Origin: an uncultured Vampirovibrio sp.
GTDB taxonomy: Bacteria > Cyanobacteriota > Vampirovibrionia > Gastranaerophilales > Gastranaerophilaceae
Length of the DNA stretch: 64,000 nt
NCBI GenBank assembly: GCA_910583725.1
Contig: CAJTXZ010000006.1
Location: forward strand, 55,704 to 119,703
Direction: 5' to 3'
Part shown: positions 62,512-64,000 of the stretch, piece after piece
Numbering within the stretch: the first letter of the stretch is position 1
Layout of the letters: the number at the start of each line of letters is the position of its first letter
Made by a program: the position numbers and the translations under genes
The notes under the pieces: generated by a model
Database searches by the model: none
What the model saw: only the letters and a program-made list of their open reading frames with translations
Told to the model about the DNA's origin: nothing

Positions 62512-63180
62512 CTATGATTTTCTTAAATTTGCCCTTAAAAGGCTTGCGTAGTCTTTGTATTCTTCATCCTTGCGAGTTCTGCCAAAGTTTGAGGTGTGCA
62601 GTCTTCTTCTTGAAGCGACAATATCAAGTTTTTTGATTTTCAGGTTGTTTGATTCCATCTTGATTTTCCAGTCTATGATATCGCCTGCTTTTATGTTGCA
62701 ATTAATCGGGCCTGTAATGTTGAATGCTTCTTTTCTAATTAAAATGGCACCTGAAAAAAGTCCATAATAAGGTTTTTCTTTTGTTTTTAATTTTATTTTT
62801 TCTTCTTTGGACAATTCCGGTGAAATAAAATCCTGTAATTTTCCCATAACGGCGTACACATCAGGGTTTTTAAGGAGCTCATTGTAAAGAATGTTTAGCG
62901 TGTTTTTATTTATGATGTCGTCATGGTCTAAAAACATTATAAAATCGCCATTTGCATATTTTAAACCTATGTTTTTGCACTCGGCAGGACCTTTTGTTGT
63001 ATCATTTTTTATGACGGTGCAGCCCATTTCTTTTGCAATGTCAAAAGTATTGTCGATTGAATTATCGTCAATGACTATTATTTCTTTGTTTATATTTTGG
63101 CAAATAATGGCATTAAGCGCCTCTTTTAGGTAATTGGAGCCGTTTTTTACGGGCATAATTATTGAAATTAAATTATTCAT
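62512..63180 (-). CDS. family 2 glycosyltransferase
   Basis: This 222-aa GT-A protein starts SIIMPVKNGSNYLKEALNAI. It has EIIVIDDNSIDNT (nucleotide-binding Asp) and the metal-binding FLDHDDIIN (DxD type). No membrane segment is seen. It probably adds a sugar to a cell-surface glycan. It lies 19 bases downstream of the nucleotidyltransferase rmlA in the same direction, so both belong to a glycan cluster. Confidence 0.85.
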   Translation of the reverse strand: MNNLISIIMPVKNGSNYLKEALNAIICQNINKEIIVIDDNSIDNTFDIAKEMGCTVIKNDTTKGPAECKNIGLKYANGDFIMFLDHDDIINKNTLNILYNELLKNPDVYAVMGKLQDFISPELSKEEKIKLKTKEKPYYGLFSGAILIRKEAFNITGPINCNIKAGDIIDWKIKMESNNLKIKKLDIVASRRRLHTSNFGRTRKDEEYKDYASLLRANLRKS

Positions 63181-63199
63181 TGGGCTAAACCTTGAATGC

Positions 63200-64000
63200 T
63201 TAAAAATCTTTTAAGATTTCTCTTACATAGCTGTAATAATCGTTATCAGGAAGGTTTTTCAACATTTCTGCCAGCATTTCTTTGTCTAAAAATCCGCGTC
63301 TTAGGGCAATTTCTTCAAGGCATGCAATTTTTATTCCCTGGTTTTCTTCGATTGTTCTAATGTATATTCCCGCATCAAGAAGCGCCTTTGGCAGACCTGT
63401 ATCAAGCCAGGTAAAGCCTCTTCCAAGGATTTCAACCTTTAGTTTTTTGTTTTTTAGATAAATGTTGTTTAAATCTGTTATTTCAAGCTCACCCCTTTTT
63501 GACGGTGTAAGGCTTTTAGCGTATTTTGAGGCGTTTTTATCATAAAAATACAGGCCGCACACAGCAAGGTTTGATTTTGGTTCTTTTGGTTTTTCGATTA
63601 TTGATTTTGCAATTTTATTATCATCAATTTCAACGATACCAAATCTTTCCGGTGTTTTTACCTGGTGTGCAAATATTGTAGCATAGCCATTTTTAGCATT
63701 TTCAGACGCTTCTCTTAATGCTCCTGAAAAACCCGGGCCGTAAAAAATATTGTCTCCTAAGATAAGGGCAGATGGCTCATTATTTGTGAAATCTTCAGCT
63801 ATAATAAGGGATTGAGCAATACCTTCGGGTTTTTGTTGAACTTTGTAGGAGAATTTTACGCCAAATTGCGAGCCGTCTTTTAATAATTTTTTAAAATTTT
63901 CTATGTCATGGGGGGTTGAAATTATAAGTATATCTTTAATTCCTGCGAGCATTAAAACGGAAACCGGGTAATATATCATTGGTTTGTCATAGACGGGCAA
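63200..64000 (-). CDS. rmlA: glucose-1-phosphate thymidylyltransferase, 5' end cut by window edge
   Basis: The fragment (266 aa) begins inside the family motif MPVYDKPMIYYPVS and lacks the first 25 or so residues with the GGxGTRL nucleotide loop. It has LILGDNIFYG, FGIVEIDD, EKPKEPKS, AVCGLYFYD, RGELEITDLN and WLDTG, all typical of RmlA. It makes dTDP-glucose, the first step to dTDP-rhamnose. The start lies beyond 64000. Confidence 0.92.
   Translation of the reverse strand: MPVYDKPMIYYPVSVLMLAGIKDILIISTPHDIENFKKLLKDGSQFGVKFSYKVQQKPEGIAQSLIIAEDFTNNEPSALILGDNIFYGPGFSGALREASENAKNGYATIFAHQVKTPERFGIVEIDDNKIAKSIIEKPKEPKSNLAVCGLYFYDKNASKYAKSLTPSKRGELEITDLNNIYLKNKKLKVEILGRGFTWLDTGLPKALLDAGIYIRTIEENQGIKIACLEEIALRRGFLDKEMLAEMLKNLPDNDYYSYVREILKDF

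Overview
The window is low-GC DNA (about one third G+C by eye) from a bacterium with a two-membrane envelope. Supporting features are an MCE/MlaD-type protein, a Slt-type lytic transglycosylase, a type IV prepilin-like start and sugar-nucleotide/glycosyltransferase genes. The cell is probably a fermentative anaerobe: it has the [FeFe]-hydrogenase maturase HydF and an oxygen-sensitive class I fumarase. RF1 carries a [13 protein letters not shown] context that I associate with Cyanobacteria, and there is a PBS-lyase-type HEAT protein and a Ycf46-like AAA ATPase. Together with a low-GC gut-type gene set, this suggests a non-photosynthetic cyanobacterial relative (Melainabacteria / Gastranaerophilales). 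That placement is inference.

Layout. 1-24.5 kb is mostly chromosomal housekeeping: a secreted GH13 protein, hydF, rpmE-thyX-prfA, a lytic transglycosylase, a HEAT protein, a LeuA/homocitrate-family synthase with miaB, lrgA-lrgB, pgi, a fumarase, and rplU-rpmA with a good promoter and structured leader, ending in tRNA-Asp. Several lineage-type hypothetical proteins are interspersed.

24.56-37.81 kb is an integrated mobile island. It begins in the 3' end of tRNA-Asp and ends at a 12-bp copy of that 3' end (37799-37810). It carries a large serine recombinase whose last 19 codons are antisense tRNA, a phage/plasmid replication initiator (gpII/X-like), a small resolvase and small phage-like genes. 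Its accessory operon (34848 to 31364, minus strand) encodes a small protein, a Ycf46-like AAA+ ATPase, a TPR protein and a membrane-anchored Mrr-like nuclease, next to a divergent XRE regulator. I consider this the best candidate for an undescribed system, probably defence. The ATPase has an in-frame TAA at codon 37. Repeated att-like and terminator sequences at 35.7-35.9 kb and 37.65 kb suggest that a second piece, arsR plus an ArsP-type permease, was added in a separate event.

38-53.9 kb holds rarA, a roughly 1.2-kDa-residue-scale (1188 aa) helical-repeat/HD-domain protein, a histidine kinase, an isolated three-gene phage tail-fibre-like cassette, an MCE protein, a secreted PD-(D/E)XK-like protein, an EamA transporter, a secreted parvulin and an HpcH/HpaI-type aldolase.

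53.9-62.3 kb is a complete arginine operon, argF-G-H-C-J-B-D. It is preceded by a promoter, a short ORF with four clustered CGN arginine codons and an intrinsic terminator placed just before argF. This arrangement looks like transcription attenuation by a leader peptide. The window ends with a glycosyltransferase and the 5'-truncated rmlA.
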